From NCBI RefSeq assembly GCF_003710935.1, contig NZ_RHHS01000017.1, forward strand, positions 1 to 64,000: a stretch of DNA of 64,000 bases. Reading direction: 5' to 3'. The notes beneath the pieces were generated by a model, which was not told the DNA's origin, made no database searches, and saw only the letters and a program-made list of their open reading frames with translations. The stretch comes from Brevibacillus gelatini. GTDB taxonomy: Bacteria > Bacillota > Bacilli > Brevibacillales > Brevibacillaceae. Shown here one piece after another: positions 9,201-16,903 of this stretch (the first letter of the stretch is position 1; each line of letters begins with the position of its first letter). The position numbers were made by a program, and so were the translations under genes.

Positions 9201-9495
9201 AGAAGAACGGGAGCGACTGCAGGCGCTGTTTTTGCGGGGCGCGGAAAGGCTGGCGAAAATCAGGCTGGAGCAGCGGCAACTGGAAAAAGCGATTCGCTGG
9301 TGCGAGGCGATCCTGCAGGTGGACGATTGCTGGGAGGAAGCGTATCGGCTGCTGATGACCGCTTACTACGAGCTAAACAACCGGACACAGGCCATCCGTT
9401 GGTACAAAAAATGCGTGGCGAAACTGCAGGAACAGCTCGGCGTCGCGCCGATGCCAGCGACAGTGGAGACGTACAACCGAATCAGGGAAAAATGA
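6289..9495 (+). CDS. Large MalT-like STAND regulator with TPR region and SARP/BTAD C-terminus
   Basis: About 1068 residues. The N-terminal NTPase has a Walker A (GAGYGKT, about residues 44-50), a Walker B (FVIVLDNYH) and LTRVRPDW as sensor, as in MalT/LuxR STAND proteins. A long alpha-helical region (about 330-780) looks like TPR repeats. From about 815 a winged-helix OmpR-like domain (IQTLGAFRVWLGE, then LLLTKRHHLLAREDIMHRLWP) is followed by a bacterial transcriptional activator domain to the end. MalT itself ends in a LuxR helix-turn-helix, so this is the SARP-ended variant. The ATG at 6289 has AAGGAG eight bases upstream; an upstream GTG at 6280 overlaps that site. Likely an ATP- and ligand-gated activator; its targets are unknown. 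Single gene, flanked by terminators. Confidence 0.82.
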   Translation: MSHFQVPISKITLPSQKPYVLRRPALARKLRLLAHARLCLIHAGAGYGKTTSFATFLHDEARSASWYFITEEDTALPDFLWCLLESVRRVTPDFAPSLRELLLNLAESQQEHTAEARRLADLFAHECAGLPDDFVIVLDNYHRIASGSGADCFVSELVELLPHKVKLAILTRVRPDWAQLELLTARGDCLELATDDLAFTLEESEAFYSDQYDIALTDDEWKQVEEVTRGWVIALRSIGEKIARGFRLADSLHELSRLLHLLEADVWIGLAEDMQQFLMEAAALEAFTPEDCEQVLGAAALEKLEEAKRSHLFLHVDERGMHVFHPLFQRLLSSKLASRQDIYRRVNQGAAVWYRRKGEEERAFERLRLIEQWDVLGSWVCMAAERFLSAGVLDGLYKWLTLLPDSIKAEEHWLWFYQGEVERYRCLYAKAFASYEQFLAFCEEKHDRIGLCRGLEGKARVHLDSVQGVKAEELLKRAIQLLPPQEQESEMAPRLYRLLAEIYTNRGDSRLAAAWYEKSQELEQQTEVELESRLLFRTGRLQSSIQLLENKWQMEQTRHPALTRSYRETSLLLSFVYALNGEWERGFEAAETAIQLGRAAHSPFVEANGYVRKAHAALIGQALPADEIRQLYEKGLQMMEELQSTRGKSETLLGLTLFHASQKALDQALLYGKRGIHETEAMRDDWLGSLVRMAIGIAYARYGKDEEALETFRDCSERLSRCGDSYHVAICQLWQSFLAYRSKQWELFVPAVTQALSLMQTGEYVFLLQRPTLLTPYDVQQLMPILLEAERRKVSPDYVSQLLNDLGLQNVTFHPGYTLRIQTLGAFRVWLGERELSEKAWQRGTAKLLFQLLLTKRHHLLAREDIMHRLWPDSQEEAAIRDFKVALNALNKALEPNRTARTDTFFIQRHGSSYGFNLASGYHLDVEEFEKLVTSGLAEQDERQAGVLLEKGLSYYQGEYIPECRYEEWCVEERERLQALFLRGAERLAKIRLEQRQLEKAIRWCEAILQVDDCWEEAYRLLMTAYYELNNRTQAIRWYKKCVAKLQEQLGVAPMPATVETYNRIREK

Positions 9496-9520
9496 AAGAC
9501 CGTGGGCGAGCGGTCTTTTT
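9495..9520 (+). terminator. Rho-independent terminator
   Basis: AAAGACCG pairs with CGGTCTTT across an eight-base loop, with T-run, directly after the stop of the large regulator. Confidence 0.8.
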
Positions 9521-9530
9521 GCTTTTCATG

Positions 9531-9582
9531 TTGACAAAATCAGGAGGGATCCCTATACTGATTTTTGTACTGACCAGTCAGT
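9531..9582 (+). promoter_or_regulatory. Sigma-A promoter with TetR-type operator
   Basis: TTGACA at 9531-9536, 17-base spacer, TATACT at 9554-9559: a near-perfect housekeeping promoter. Just downstream, ACTGAC-CA-GTCAGT (9569-9582) is a perfect palindrome with a two-base centre covering the expected transcription start, placed as an autorepressor site for the TetR protein encoded next. Confidence 0.85.
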
Positions 9583-9600
9583 TTAATAAAGGCGAGGGGG

Positions 9601-10194
9601 ATGGGAGTGATGGCAACATCCAAAAAAGATCAAATTGCCCAAGGAGCGCTGAGCGCGTTTGCCCAGCTAGGCTACAGCGAAACGACGATGGACGCAATCG
9701 CGGAAGTGGCACAGGTAGCGAAAGGAACCCTGTACTACCACTTCTCGACCAAAGAGGAGCTTTTTTTGTACGTGATTGAAAAAGGCGTGAAGATGCTGAT
9801 TTACCATGTTGACAGTGTGATGCAAAACGAAGAGCTGTCTTTGGATGAACGCATGCTGAATGTGCTGGATGAGCATCTTCGCTTCTTTTCCGAAAATCGC
9901 GAGCTGTGCTTCCTCTTGCTCAGCGTCTTTACAGGGGACGAACAGCGCGATTTGACAGTCGCCAACCTGTTGACCGGTTATTTTACGATGATGGAAACCT
10001 ATCTGAAACAAATGCAGGAGCAAGGCTACATACGCCCGGATATTGAGATCGGGACGCTTGCTTCGGGATTGTTTGGCATGGTCGGTTTTACGGCGATCCG
10101 CAAGCAATATCGCAAGGAACCGTTGGACACGCAGGAAAACAGGCATACACTGCGCTGCTTTTTGGCAGGCATGCTGCAAGCCAAACAATCGTAA
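9601..10194 (+). CDS. TetR/AcrR-family transcriptional repressor
   Basis: 197 residues. The N-terminal helix-turn-helix is classic: IAQGALSAFAQLGYSETTMDAIAEVAQVAKGTLYYHFSTKEELF. The C-terminal ligand domain is variable. It opens an operon with a HlyD-like adaptor and an ABC-2 permease, so it probably represses their efflux genes and itself, releasing a palindrome (9569-9582) when a substrate binds. The ribosome site GAGGGGG touches ATG 9601; ATG 9610 in frame has better spacing and may be the true start. Confidence 0.9.
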   Translation: MGVMATSKKDQIAQGALSAFAQLGYSETTMDAIAEVAQVAKGTLYYHFSTKEELFLYVIEKGVKMLIYHVDSVMQNEELSLDERMLNVLDEHLRFFSENRELCFLLLSVFTGDEQRDLTVANLLTGYFTMMETYLKQMQEQGYIRPDIEIGTLASGLFGMVGFTAIRKQYRKEPLDTQENRHTLRCFLAGMLQAKQS

Positions 10195-10230
10195 AGCCCA
10201 TACAGAAAAGTCACAGAGGAGAAATCGACG

Positions 10231-11421
10231 ATGAAAAAACGAGCATGGATCGGAGTGGCCGGTTTTGCGGCCGTAATCGCAGTCTTGGGAACAGTGTTGT
10301 TCTCATCTGGCGGAAGCAGTCTGGCCGGGCAAAAAACGCCGCCGCTGACAGGTGTGATCGAAGGGACGGAAGTGGACCTGTCCTTTAAAATGGGCGGCTC
10401 CATCGAACAGATCGCCTTTAAGGAAGGCGATGAAGTAAAAGCAGGGCAAGTGGTCGCCACCTTGAACAGCGAAGAACTGCTGGCGAAAAAGGAACAGGCG
10501 GAAGCAGCCTACCGTCTGGCGCAGGTGAAGCTCGACCAGGCGAAAAAAGGCGTATCGCTGACGGAGAGCACAAGCAATGCCCAGGTCGATCAGGCGCAAG
10601 CGGTAGTCAGCTCGGCGGCGGCTCAGCTTGCGGCGAACAAAAACGGGGCGCGCAGCGAAGAAATCGCCCAACTGAAAGCGAAGCTGCAGGCTGCCCAAAC
10701 AGCGAACCAGATTGCCGCTACCAATCTGGAGCGGATGCAAAAGCTGCTGGCCGAGGGCGCTGTTCCACAGGTAAAAGTCGAGGAAGCGCAAATGCAGGCG
10801 GAAAAAGCCCAAGCAGAACTGAAGGCTGCTGACGAACAGTTGAGAATGGCCCAGTCCGGCGCTCGCCGCGAGCAGGTTGATGCCGCACAGGCCCAGCTCG
10901 ATCAGGCCAAGGCAGCCTACAAGCAAGCGGTAGCGGCACGCGATCAGGTAGGCTTGAAGGAGCTGGACGTGAAATCGGCCGAGGCTGGCGTGCTGCAGGC
11001 AAAAGGCGCTCTCGCGGAAATCGAGGCGTATTTGAACAATACAAAGCTGGTCGCGCCAATGGACGGAGTAGTCAAATCCGTTGCCGTGCAAAAAGGCGAG
11101 CTGGTCGCGCAAGGCTTTACGGTTCTTACGCTGCAAGCAAAAGCTGATAACTACGTGAAGCTTTACGTGAACGAATATGCCCTTGGCCAGATCAAGACAG
11201 GCGACACGGTCAACCTGTTCGTCCCTGCGCTCAACCGGGAAGTAGAGGCGAAAATTGCCACGATTGCTCCGGCAGCAGATTTTGCCGTCAAAAAGGCAAC
11301 ACAGGAGCTGGGCGACCGCGACATCCGCTCGTTCCAGGTGAAGCTGCTCGTCTCTGATCCAGAGCTGCGGCCAGGCCTGACGGTCGAATGGAAGCTCGAA
11401 GGAGCTGTTGAAGGTGAGTAA
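10231..11421 (+). CDS. HlyD-family membrane fusion / efflux adaptor protein
   Basis: 396 residues. One N-terminal membrane anchor (about residues 5-22) is followed by a first lipoyl half (TGVIEGTEVDLSFKMGG...GDEVKAGQVVATL), a long Ala/Gln/Lys-rich coiled-coil hairpin (about 75-235) and a second lipoyl half (NTKLVAPMDGVVKSVAVQKGE), then a beta-barrel. In Gram-positive bacteria such adaptors work with ABC permeases at the cytoplasmic membrane. It follows the TetR gene by 36 bases and overlaps the permease gene by eight, so the three form one operon. Confidence 0.9.
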   Translation: MKKRAWIGVAGFAAVIAVLGTVLFSSGGSSLAGQKTPPLTGVIEGTEVDLSFKMGGSIEQIAFKEGDEVKAGQVVATLNSEELLAKKEQAEAAYRLAQVKLDQAKKGVSLTESTSNAQVDQAQAVVSSAAAQLAANKNGARSEEIAQLKAKLQAAQTANQIAATNLERMQKLLAEGAVPQVKVEEAQMQAEKAQAELKAADEQLRMAQSGARREQVDAAQAQLDQAKAAYKQAVAARDQVGLKELDVKSAEAGVLQAKGALAEIEAYLNNTKLVAPMDGVVKSVAVQKGELVAQGFTVLTLQAKADNYVKLYVNEYALGQIKTGDTVNLFVPALNREVEAKIATIAPAADFAVKKATQELGDRDIRSFQVKLLVSDPELRPGLTVEWKLEGAVEGE

Positions 11422-12589
11422 TTTCTCCCGGCTGTTCTTTCGTGAATGGAAGAATCTGTTTGCCAATAAAACGATTCGCAATGTCTTGTTTATCGTGCCG
11501 ATCATTTACCTGACGCTGTTTGGCTTTTTGTACAGCGAAAAGAAAGTGATGAACATCCCGACCGTCATGGTAGACGCGGACCAGACTGAGCTGAGCCGCG
11601 AGCTGTACCGGGCGTTTGAGGCCGACAAGACATTCAAGATTACGTCCATCGTCGGAACGGAAGATGAGGCGATGCGGCTGGTTGACAAGGGCGAGGCGAA
11701 CATCGCCCTGTTGATTCCGGCTGATCTGGAAAAAAACGTCAAATCCGGACGGCCCGCAGAAGTTTTGACCGTCATTGACGGCAGCAACATGATGATCTCG
11801 AACACGGCTGTCCGCGCCGCGAGTACGGTGGTCAAATCCGTTGCCGCAGGTGCGACGCTGAAAAAAATGGAAGCAATGGGCAGCTGGGGCGAGGAAGGGA
11901 AAAACTTGTTCACCGGAATCGACTTTCGCTACCGCGTGCTGTACAATCCGACGTTCAGCTACATGTCCTTCATGGTATTCGGCTTGACAGGAACGGTGCT
12001 GCAGCAGGTCCTGTTCCTTGGAATTGCCTTGTCGGTCGCGCAGCAGAAGGAAGAGGGAACGTGGAAGGAGACGCTTGCCTCGCACAGCTTTTTCGCGATC
12101 ACGGCAAGCAAGCTGCTGCCGTACTTATTGGTAGGCACGTTCAATGTGTTTCTGGGCTTCACCCTGCTTTTGAAAGGGTTTGAAATTCCGTACTACGGCA
12201 GCACCCTTGACCTGATGCTCGTCGCGACGGCGTTCAACCTGGCGGTGCTCGCCATCGGCTACGCGATTTCCTTTTTCTCCAAAGACCAGTTGCAGGCTAC
12301 GCAGATTGCGATGATGATTGCCGTTCCTTCGTTTATGCTCTCCGGCTTCACCTGGCCGCTCGCTTCGATGCCAACTGCTGTTGCCGCGATTGGTAAATCT
12401 TTGCCGTTGACATACTTCCTTGACGGCGTGCGGGAGATATTGAGCAAAGGGCATGGGCTGTCCTACGTGGCATATGATGTGGGCGTTTTGGGCTTCATGA
12501 CCCTCTTGGGTTTGTTCCTGGCCTACGTCACATACTTGTTGCAGACAAGGAAAAATAAGGAGGTCGTTGCCGAAACGACAACGGTTTAG
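11414..12589 (+). CDS. ABC-2 type permease (YhhJ-like exporter subunit)
   Basis: About 391 residues with one N-terminal membrane helix, a large extracytoplasmic domain (about 40-170), and five C-terminal helices including the ABC-2 signature region (FTWPLASMPTAVAAIGKSLPLTYFLDGVREIL). The GTG at 11414 has AAGGAG nine bases upstream, inside the end of the hlyD gene; an earlier TTG at 11408 is too close to it. No nucleotide-binding subunit is encoded in the operon, so an ATPase must come from elsewhere. The likely cargo is a drug or lipid-like compound; that is inference from the TetR-HlyD context. Confidence 0.88.
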   Translation: MSNFSRLFFREWKNLFANKTIRNVLFIVPIIYLTLFGFLYSEKKVMNIPTVMVDADQTELSRELYRAFEADKTFKITSIVGTEDEAMRLVDKGEANIALLIPADLEKNVKSGRPAEVLTVIDGSNMMISNTAVRAASTVVKSVAAGATLKKMEAMGSWGEEGKNLFTGIDFRYRVLYNPTFSYMSFMVFGLTGTVLQQVLFLGIALSVAQQKEEGTWKETLASHSFFAITASKLLPYLLVGTFNVFLGFTLLLKGFEIPYYGSTLDLMLVATAFNLAVLAIGYAISFFSKDQLQATQIAMMIAVPSFMLSGFTWPLASMPTAVAAIGKSLPLTYFLDGVREILSKGHGLSYVAYDVGVLGFMTLLGLFLAYVTYLLQTRKNKEVVAETTTV

Positions 12590-12683
12590 CGAGTTTTGCA
12601 GAAAAGAAACCCTTGTGTTGTAAAGAAAATTTCTTATATACTTAACTAAAAAAGGGCAGATTCTTCAACGCAAGGGGGACAAT

Positions 12684-13196
12684 ATGGCAGCGACTCATCT
12701 GAAGCAATTGTGCGAAGAGACATACACCAAATTGAAAAAGGCAAGCATGGAACTGGAACGTTATCTCAATCAAGTTACCTTGTCTAGCCTTGTAGCTGCA
12801 TCAGGCGATCCGGAAGAGTATGAAACCTACTATCGTGCCTATCTTTCCGATTTGCGTCACCTTTTGGTTTACTGTGAAAATGCGTACGACAGGCTGGGGG
12901 TATCCTTGCGCCGGGCACGATTTAACGAGGAGTTTGCTGAAGAGGTACTGTATCAGGTGTACCACACCTGTATCAATTCCTTCTATTATCCTAAAGGCGA
13001 GGTTTATGAGGAAGACAGCCGCTATGCCTACACGGGACAAGACTGCATCATTTTCCGCAAACAGGTAACGCCCGAGCTGCAACAACTGACTTTGTCCTTG
13101 TCCAAAGTGTTTGAGCAACTGCGTAATGAATTGCAATACTATGAAAATGACTATATAGCCAAAAAACGGCGGCATAAAGAACAAGCACAGGTATAA
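12684..13196 (+). CDS. ypuI: YpuI-like protein (DUF3907)
   Basis: 170 residues, soluble, mostly helical and rich in Tyr and Glu. The central and C-terminal parts (LYQVYHTCINSFYYPKGEVYEEDSRYAYTGQDCIIFRKQV) resemble my memory of Bacillus YpuI, including the RxAYTGxxxIxF motif. Function in that family is unknown. AAGGGGGAC precedes the ATG. The transcript is alone, and a terminator overlaps the stop codon. Assignment rests on remembered similarity, hence moderate confidence. Confidence 0.65.
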   Translation: MAATHLKQLCEETYTKLKKASMELERYLNQVTLSSLVAASGDPEEYETYYRAYLSDLRHLLVYCENAYDRLGVSLRRARFNEEFAEEVLYQVYHTCINSFYYPKGEVYEEDSRYAYTGQDCIIFRKQVTPELQQLTLSLSKVFEQLRNELQYYENDYIAKKRRHKEQAQV

Positions 13197-13218
13197 GAGC
13201 CTGTGCTTGTCGCTTTTT
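13183..13218 (+). terminator. Terminator overlapping the ypuI stop codon
   Basis: AAGCACAGG (13183-13191) pairs with CCTGTGCTT (13200-13208), followed after five bases by TTTTT. The left arm encodes the last residues of the protein. Confidence 0.75.
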
Positions 13219-13241
13219 ACGACAGAGGTTTTCTCGTATGG

Positions 13242-13835
13242 CTACACGCCGAGCGGCTTGCGTACTCCTGCGGCGATTTTCTCGACTTCGGCAAGCATTT
13301 GCTCGCGTGCTGCGTTCTCCACATAAGGAACAGCTGCGAAATTGCGATAGGTGACATCGTAGCCGATCATGGCGAGCGTGCCGTCCACAATCTGTTTTTT
13401 CACCACATCGTCCAGGCCGCTTCTCTTCATCTCCGCTTCGGACTCCCGCGTCGTCGTAAGAACGATAGCCTGCTTGTTTTGTAACAGACCGACAGGGCCG
13501 CCAGATTCGTAGCGGAAGGCGAAGTTGTTCGTAAACACCCGGTCGATATAGCCTTTGAGAATGGCAGGAGGCGACCACCACCAGACAGGGTAAATCATCA
13601 CCAGCAAATCGGCTTCGGAAATCAGCTTCTGTTCTGTCAAAACATCCTGGGAGGCTGACCCGCTGGATACGTTTTGCATGTCTGCCGCATCGAAGACAGG
13701 CTGGAATTTCATCTGATACAAGTCGCGCACTTCGCAGGCGATCTGCTGCTTTTGCAGTGACTTGGTGACGCGGTCGAGAATGGCGTGACAGAAGCTCTCT
13801 TTTCCTTCGTGAGCAAAAACGATGCAGGCTTTCAT
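13242..13835 (-). CDS. NAD(P)H-dependent oxidoreductase, flavodoxin-like (quinone reductase family)
   Basis: 197 residues from the chosen ATG, which has GGAGG eight bases upstream; a longer frame exists but its extension has no ribosome site. The flavodoxin-like fold is indicated by CIVFAHEGKESF at the N-terminus and by ADLLVMIYPVWWWSPPAILKGYIDRVF, the hallmark of NQO1/MdaB-type FMN or FAD enzymes that reduce quinones with NAD(P)H. Likely cytoplasmic and protective against quinone or redox stress. The gene lies 34 bases downstream of the subtilase gene on the same strand and may be co-transcribed with it. Confidence 0.88.
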   Translation of the reverse strand: MKACIVFAHEGKESFCHAILDRVTKSLQKQQIACEVRDLYQMKFQPVFDAADMQNVSSGSASQDVLTEQKLISEADLLVMIYPVWWWSPPAILKGYIDRVFTNNFAFRYESGGPVGLLQNKQAIVLTTTRESEAEMKRSGLDDVVKKQIVDGTLAMIGYDVTYRNFAAVPYVENAAREQMLAEVEKIAAGVRKPLGV

Positions 13836-13869
13836 AGTCCATTCCTCCGTTTGTTTTTCGTCTGTTTGT

Positions 13870-15270
13870 TTATTCGAAGCCAAAGCGCAGGCGCATGAAA
13901 AATTTGTTCAGCAGTCCGCCGACCGTATTTTGTGTATTCGTCGTGTCAACTGGTTCTGTCGGCTTGATTTGCCGCAACGTCTGATTGACGTCAATCATCC
14001 CGTAGCCGTACAACTGGTCGTGACCGGGAGCGCCAAGGTCTTTGGCCGATTGCCGGATCAGCTTCATCACTTCGTGGTTTTTCATGTCAGGTTGGACGGA
14101 GCGCACCAGCGAGGCGAGCGCTGCCACGTGCGGACAAGCCATGGAAGTGCCGGAGAGCGAAGCGTAGTCGCTGTAAATGTACGTGCTCGGAATATCGACA
14201 CCGGGAGCGGCGACATCCACGTAATCCCCAAAGTTGGAAAAATCGGCGCGTTCCTTGCGGTGATCGACAGCCGCAACGGCGAGCACTTCCTCATAGGCAG
14301 CGGGGTAGCTCGGCTGGTCGGTGGCGTCGTTTCCGGATGCTGCGACGAGCACGACGTTTTTCTCATACGCATAGCGGCAGGCTTCCTTCAAAGCGGCGGA
14401 TGATGTGTAGTTGCCGACACTGAGGTTGATGACGTCTGCTCCGTGGTCGGTCGCCCAGTAAATGCCACGCGCGATGTCGACAGCCGAGCCGGAGCCGTCT
14501 GCGCCAATAGCCTTGATCGGCATCAGTTTGCTGTTCCACGACATGCCGGCAATTCCGTCTGCGTTGTTCGTTTTTGCGGCAATGATGCCAGAGACGTGTG
14601 TGCCATGCCCGTTGTCGTCTGCCGGACGGTTGTTGTCTTCCAGCACGTTGTAGCCTTCGACAAGTTTTCCGGCAAATTCGGGGTGATCGAGATCAATCCC
14701 CGTATCGATGACAGCCACAATGACATCACTGCTGCCTGCGCTCACATCCCAGCTTTGCTCCATGCCGATCAGCGGCAAGTTCCACTGGTACTCCGTGTAG
14801 TACGTGTCGTTTGGCTTGCGGTTGGGCAAAAGCAGGTAGTTCGGCTCGGCAAACACCGAGTCGGGATGCTCGGCCAGCTTTTTCATCAGCTGCTTCGTCG
14901 TCAGGCTTTTGGATTTGATGATGAGAAAATGCTCAAAGTCGCGCTTGATTTTGGCATCCAGGGAAGCGACCAGCTGGTCAATTTTTTTCTGCTCTGGACG
15001 AGGGGAGAAACGGACGACGACTTCATGCTCGACATAATGGCTTCGGTCACGCGGGTTGTGGCGCAGTGTCTGTACGTGACTGCTTTTTTCCAGGTTCCTG
15101 CGAATGTCCTTGACCTGCTCGATATAGTTGATCCGCGGTATGGTCGCTCCGATGGAAGTGACGCGGGGATGAGGTTCGCGCATTTCCTGCTCGGCAATGT
15201 GGTGACGATAAGGAATGACGACCAGACCGATCAAGGCAAGGGCGGCGATAATCGGGGGCAAGACGCGCAA
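13870..15270 (-). CDS. Secreted subtilisin-like serine protease (S8)
   Basis: 466 residues. An N-terminal hydrophobic segment (about 5-20) is a signal or anchor. A propeptide follows (VVVRFSP... to VFAEPNYLL, about 83-148) and then the protease domain with the catalytic triad Asp189 (DTGIDLDHPEF), His222 (NGHGTHVSG) and Ser376 (SGTSMACPHVA) and the oxyanion Asn314. The domain is therefore complete and should be active outside the cell. The start TTG has GGAGGGAGTGAG upstream. A NADPH oxidoreductase gene follows closely on the same strand. Confidence 0.93.
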   Translation of the reverse strand: MRVLPPIIAALALIGLVVIPYRHHIAEQEMREPHPRVTSIGATIPRINYIEQVKDIRRNLEKSSHVQTLRHNPRDRSHYVEHEVVVRFSPRPEQKKIDQLVASLDAKIKRDFEHFLIIKSKSLTTKQLMKKLAEHPDSVFAEPNYLLLPNRKPNDTYYTEYQWNLPLIGMEQSWDVSAGSSDVIVAVIDTGIDLDHPEFAGKLVEGYNVLEDNNRPADDNGHGTHVSGIIAAKTNNADGIAGMSWNSKLMPIKAIGADGSGSAVDIARGIYWATDHGADVINLSVGNYTSSAALKEACRYAYEKNVVLVAASGNDATDQPSYPAAYEEVLAVAAVDHRKERADFSNFGDYVDVAAPGVDIPSTYIYSDYASLSGTSMACPHVAALASLVRSVQPDMKNHEVMKLIRQSAKDLGAPGHDQLYGYGMIDVNQTLRQIKPTEPVDTTNTQNTVGGLLNKFFMRLRFGFE

Positions 15271-15340
15271 AAAAACTCACTCCCTCCAGTGCTGATGCTT
15301 ATAGCGTGCACAGGGAGGGAGTGATTATGAAGGAAATAGC

Positions 15341-15973
15341 TTACATTCGGTTGTCAAAAGGACGAACATGAACCGGACGAAGCGAACGGCGCGGCAGCTT
15401 CCAGCCCTTGTAGACGGAAACCATCCGGAAAGCGATGATCGCGGAAAACAGGGTGTACAACTCGCCAACCGTTGTCGCCCACTTGAGGCCGACCGCTACC
15501 CCGGCGAGCATCGCCCAGACGGCATAAATTTCTTCCTGGAACACAAGCGGCTTGCGTCCGGCCAACACATCGCGGATGATCCCGCCGCCGATTCCGGTCA
15601 GAACCGCGGCAACGATGGTGGCGCTCAGCGGGTAGTTCATTTGGGTAGCGTACAGAGCACCCTGAATGGCAAAGGCAGAGAGCCCGACTGCGTCAAAAAA
15701 CATGCCGCACTTGTTCCATAAGCCAAGGTAGTGATGGGGGAGAACAAAAACGATCAGCATCGACACAAGGGCGATCGTAAACAGCGTTCCCTGATTCCAA
15801 AACTGGGTGAAAGGAATTCCAAGCAACAGATTGCGCATGATCCCGCCGCCAAATGCAGTGGCCAATCCGAGAACGATTACGCCCAGGATGTCGTAATCTT
15901 CCTCCATGGCAATGATCGCGCCGCTGATGGCAAACGCGATGGTGCCAATGATGTTAAACCATTCCCAAGACAT
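15341..15973 (-). CDS. UPF0126/TRIC-type membrane channel protein
   Basis: 210 residues with seven hydrophobic helices. Two similar halves each contain the glycine-rich motif of the family: ATAFGGGIMRNLLLG and TGIGGGIIRDVLAG. Prokaryotic homologues of trimeric intracellular cation channels have this layout and are proposed monovalent-cation channels. It lies 26 bases downstream of a HAD phosphatase gene on the same strand. Confidence 0.88.
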   Translation of the reverse strand: MSWEWFNIIGTIAFAISGAIIAMEEDYDILGVIVLGLATAFGGGIMRNLLLGIPFTQFWNQGTLFTIALVSMLIVFVLPHHYLGLWNKCGMFFDAVGLSAFAIQGALYATQMNYPLSATIVAAVLTGIGGGIIRDVLAGRKPLVFQEEIYAVWAMLAGVAVGLKWATTVGELYTLFSAIIAFRMVSVYKGWKLPRRSLRPVHVRPFDNRM

Positions 15974-15999
15974 GTATTATTCAACGTCCTTCCTGATTC

Positions 16000-16776
16000 C
16001 TAGTTGATAAGTCCAAGCTGCTGCAAGCCGTACCGGATGCCGTCCTCGTTCACATGGCGCGTGACCATCCGGGCAAAAGGCTTCAATTCTTCATGGGCAT
16101 TTCCCATGGCGACGCCCATTCCGACGTAAGAGAGCATCTCCTTGTCGTTCAGTCCATCTCCAAACGCTACGGCATCAGCGGGAGTCAGACCCTCGTGCTT
16201 GAGGATGGCTTCGATGCCGCGCGCCTTCGAGCCGCCTTTCGGGAGAATGTCGAGGACGTGCTTGTGCCAGCGCACGTACGACACCTGCTCGAATGCTTCC
16301 GTATAGATCGCTTCTTCTTCGGCAGTACAATACAGAAACGCCTGGTAGATCGGAGCGACCTCCCAGTAGCGATGGTGATGGGCCGGAGCAGGCAAGCGCA
16401 AGAACGCGAACGAGTCGAGGATGTGCGGGTGATCGGCTGTGTTCGCATAGCACTCTTCATGGCTTAAAAACACCATCGGATGGGCATTGCCTTTTGCCTT
16501 CCGTTCCAGCTCGGCCAATGTCGTCGCGGCAAAAGGAGTATGATGAATGACTGTATTCCCGCTCACGACATAGGAGCCGTTAAACCCGACGAACGTATCG
16601 ATCCCAAGCTGCCGGGCAATCGGCATCAGATGGTACGGCGAGCGGCCCGTTGCAATCGCTACCCGGATACCGTTTTGCCTGAGCTGGCGCACGGCGTCCA
16701 CGGTTGATGGCGGAATCGCGTGCTCCGTGTTCAGGAGCGTGCCGTCGATGTCGAAAAAGACAATTTTGTACGCCAT
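16000..16776 (-). CDS. Cof-type HAD-superfamily phosphatase
   Basis: 258 residues. HAD motif I is FFDIDGTLLNTEH near the N-terminus, motif II is IATGRSP, motif III is the conserved lysine region around KGGSKARGIEAIL, and motif IV is AFGDGLNDKEML. The order and length match the Cof/IIB group, whose members dephosphorylate sugar phosphates, flavins or similar metabolites; the substrate cannot be read from sequence. Probably transcribed with the downstream TRIC-type gene. Confidence 0.9.
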   Translation of the reverse strand: MAYKIVFFDIDGTLLNTEHAIPPSTVDAVRQLRQNGIRVAIATGRSPYHLMPIARQLGIDTFVGFNGSYVVSGNTVIHHTPFAATTLAELERKAKGNAHPMVFLSHEECYANTADHPHILDSFAFLRLPAPAHHHRYWEVAPIYQAFLYCTAEEEAIYTEAFEQVSYVRWHKHVLDILPKGGSKARGIEAILKHEGLTPADAVAFGDGLNDKEMLSYVGMGVAMGNAHEELKPFARMVTRHVNEDGIRYGLQQLGLIN

Positions 16777-16863
16777 TTTTTCTCTCCACTCTTTCTTTTA
16801 TTTCATATAAAACAACCGCCGTTTGTATAGCCGCCACGGACTGAAACGTTTGAGGGCAATAGA

Positions 16864-16893
16864 AAAAGGAATGCCGGAAAAGACATTCCTTTT
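16864..16893 (-). terminator. Terminator of the ugpC gene
   Basis: AAAAGGAATG (16864-16873) pairs with CATTCCTTTT (16884-16893). Read on the minus strand, the hairpin ends in a T-run, 11 bases past the ugpC stop. Confidence 0.75.
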
Positions 16894-16903
16894 CACTCCG
16901 CTA

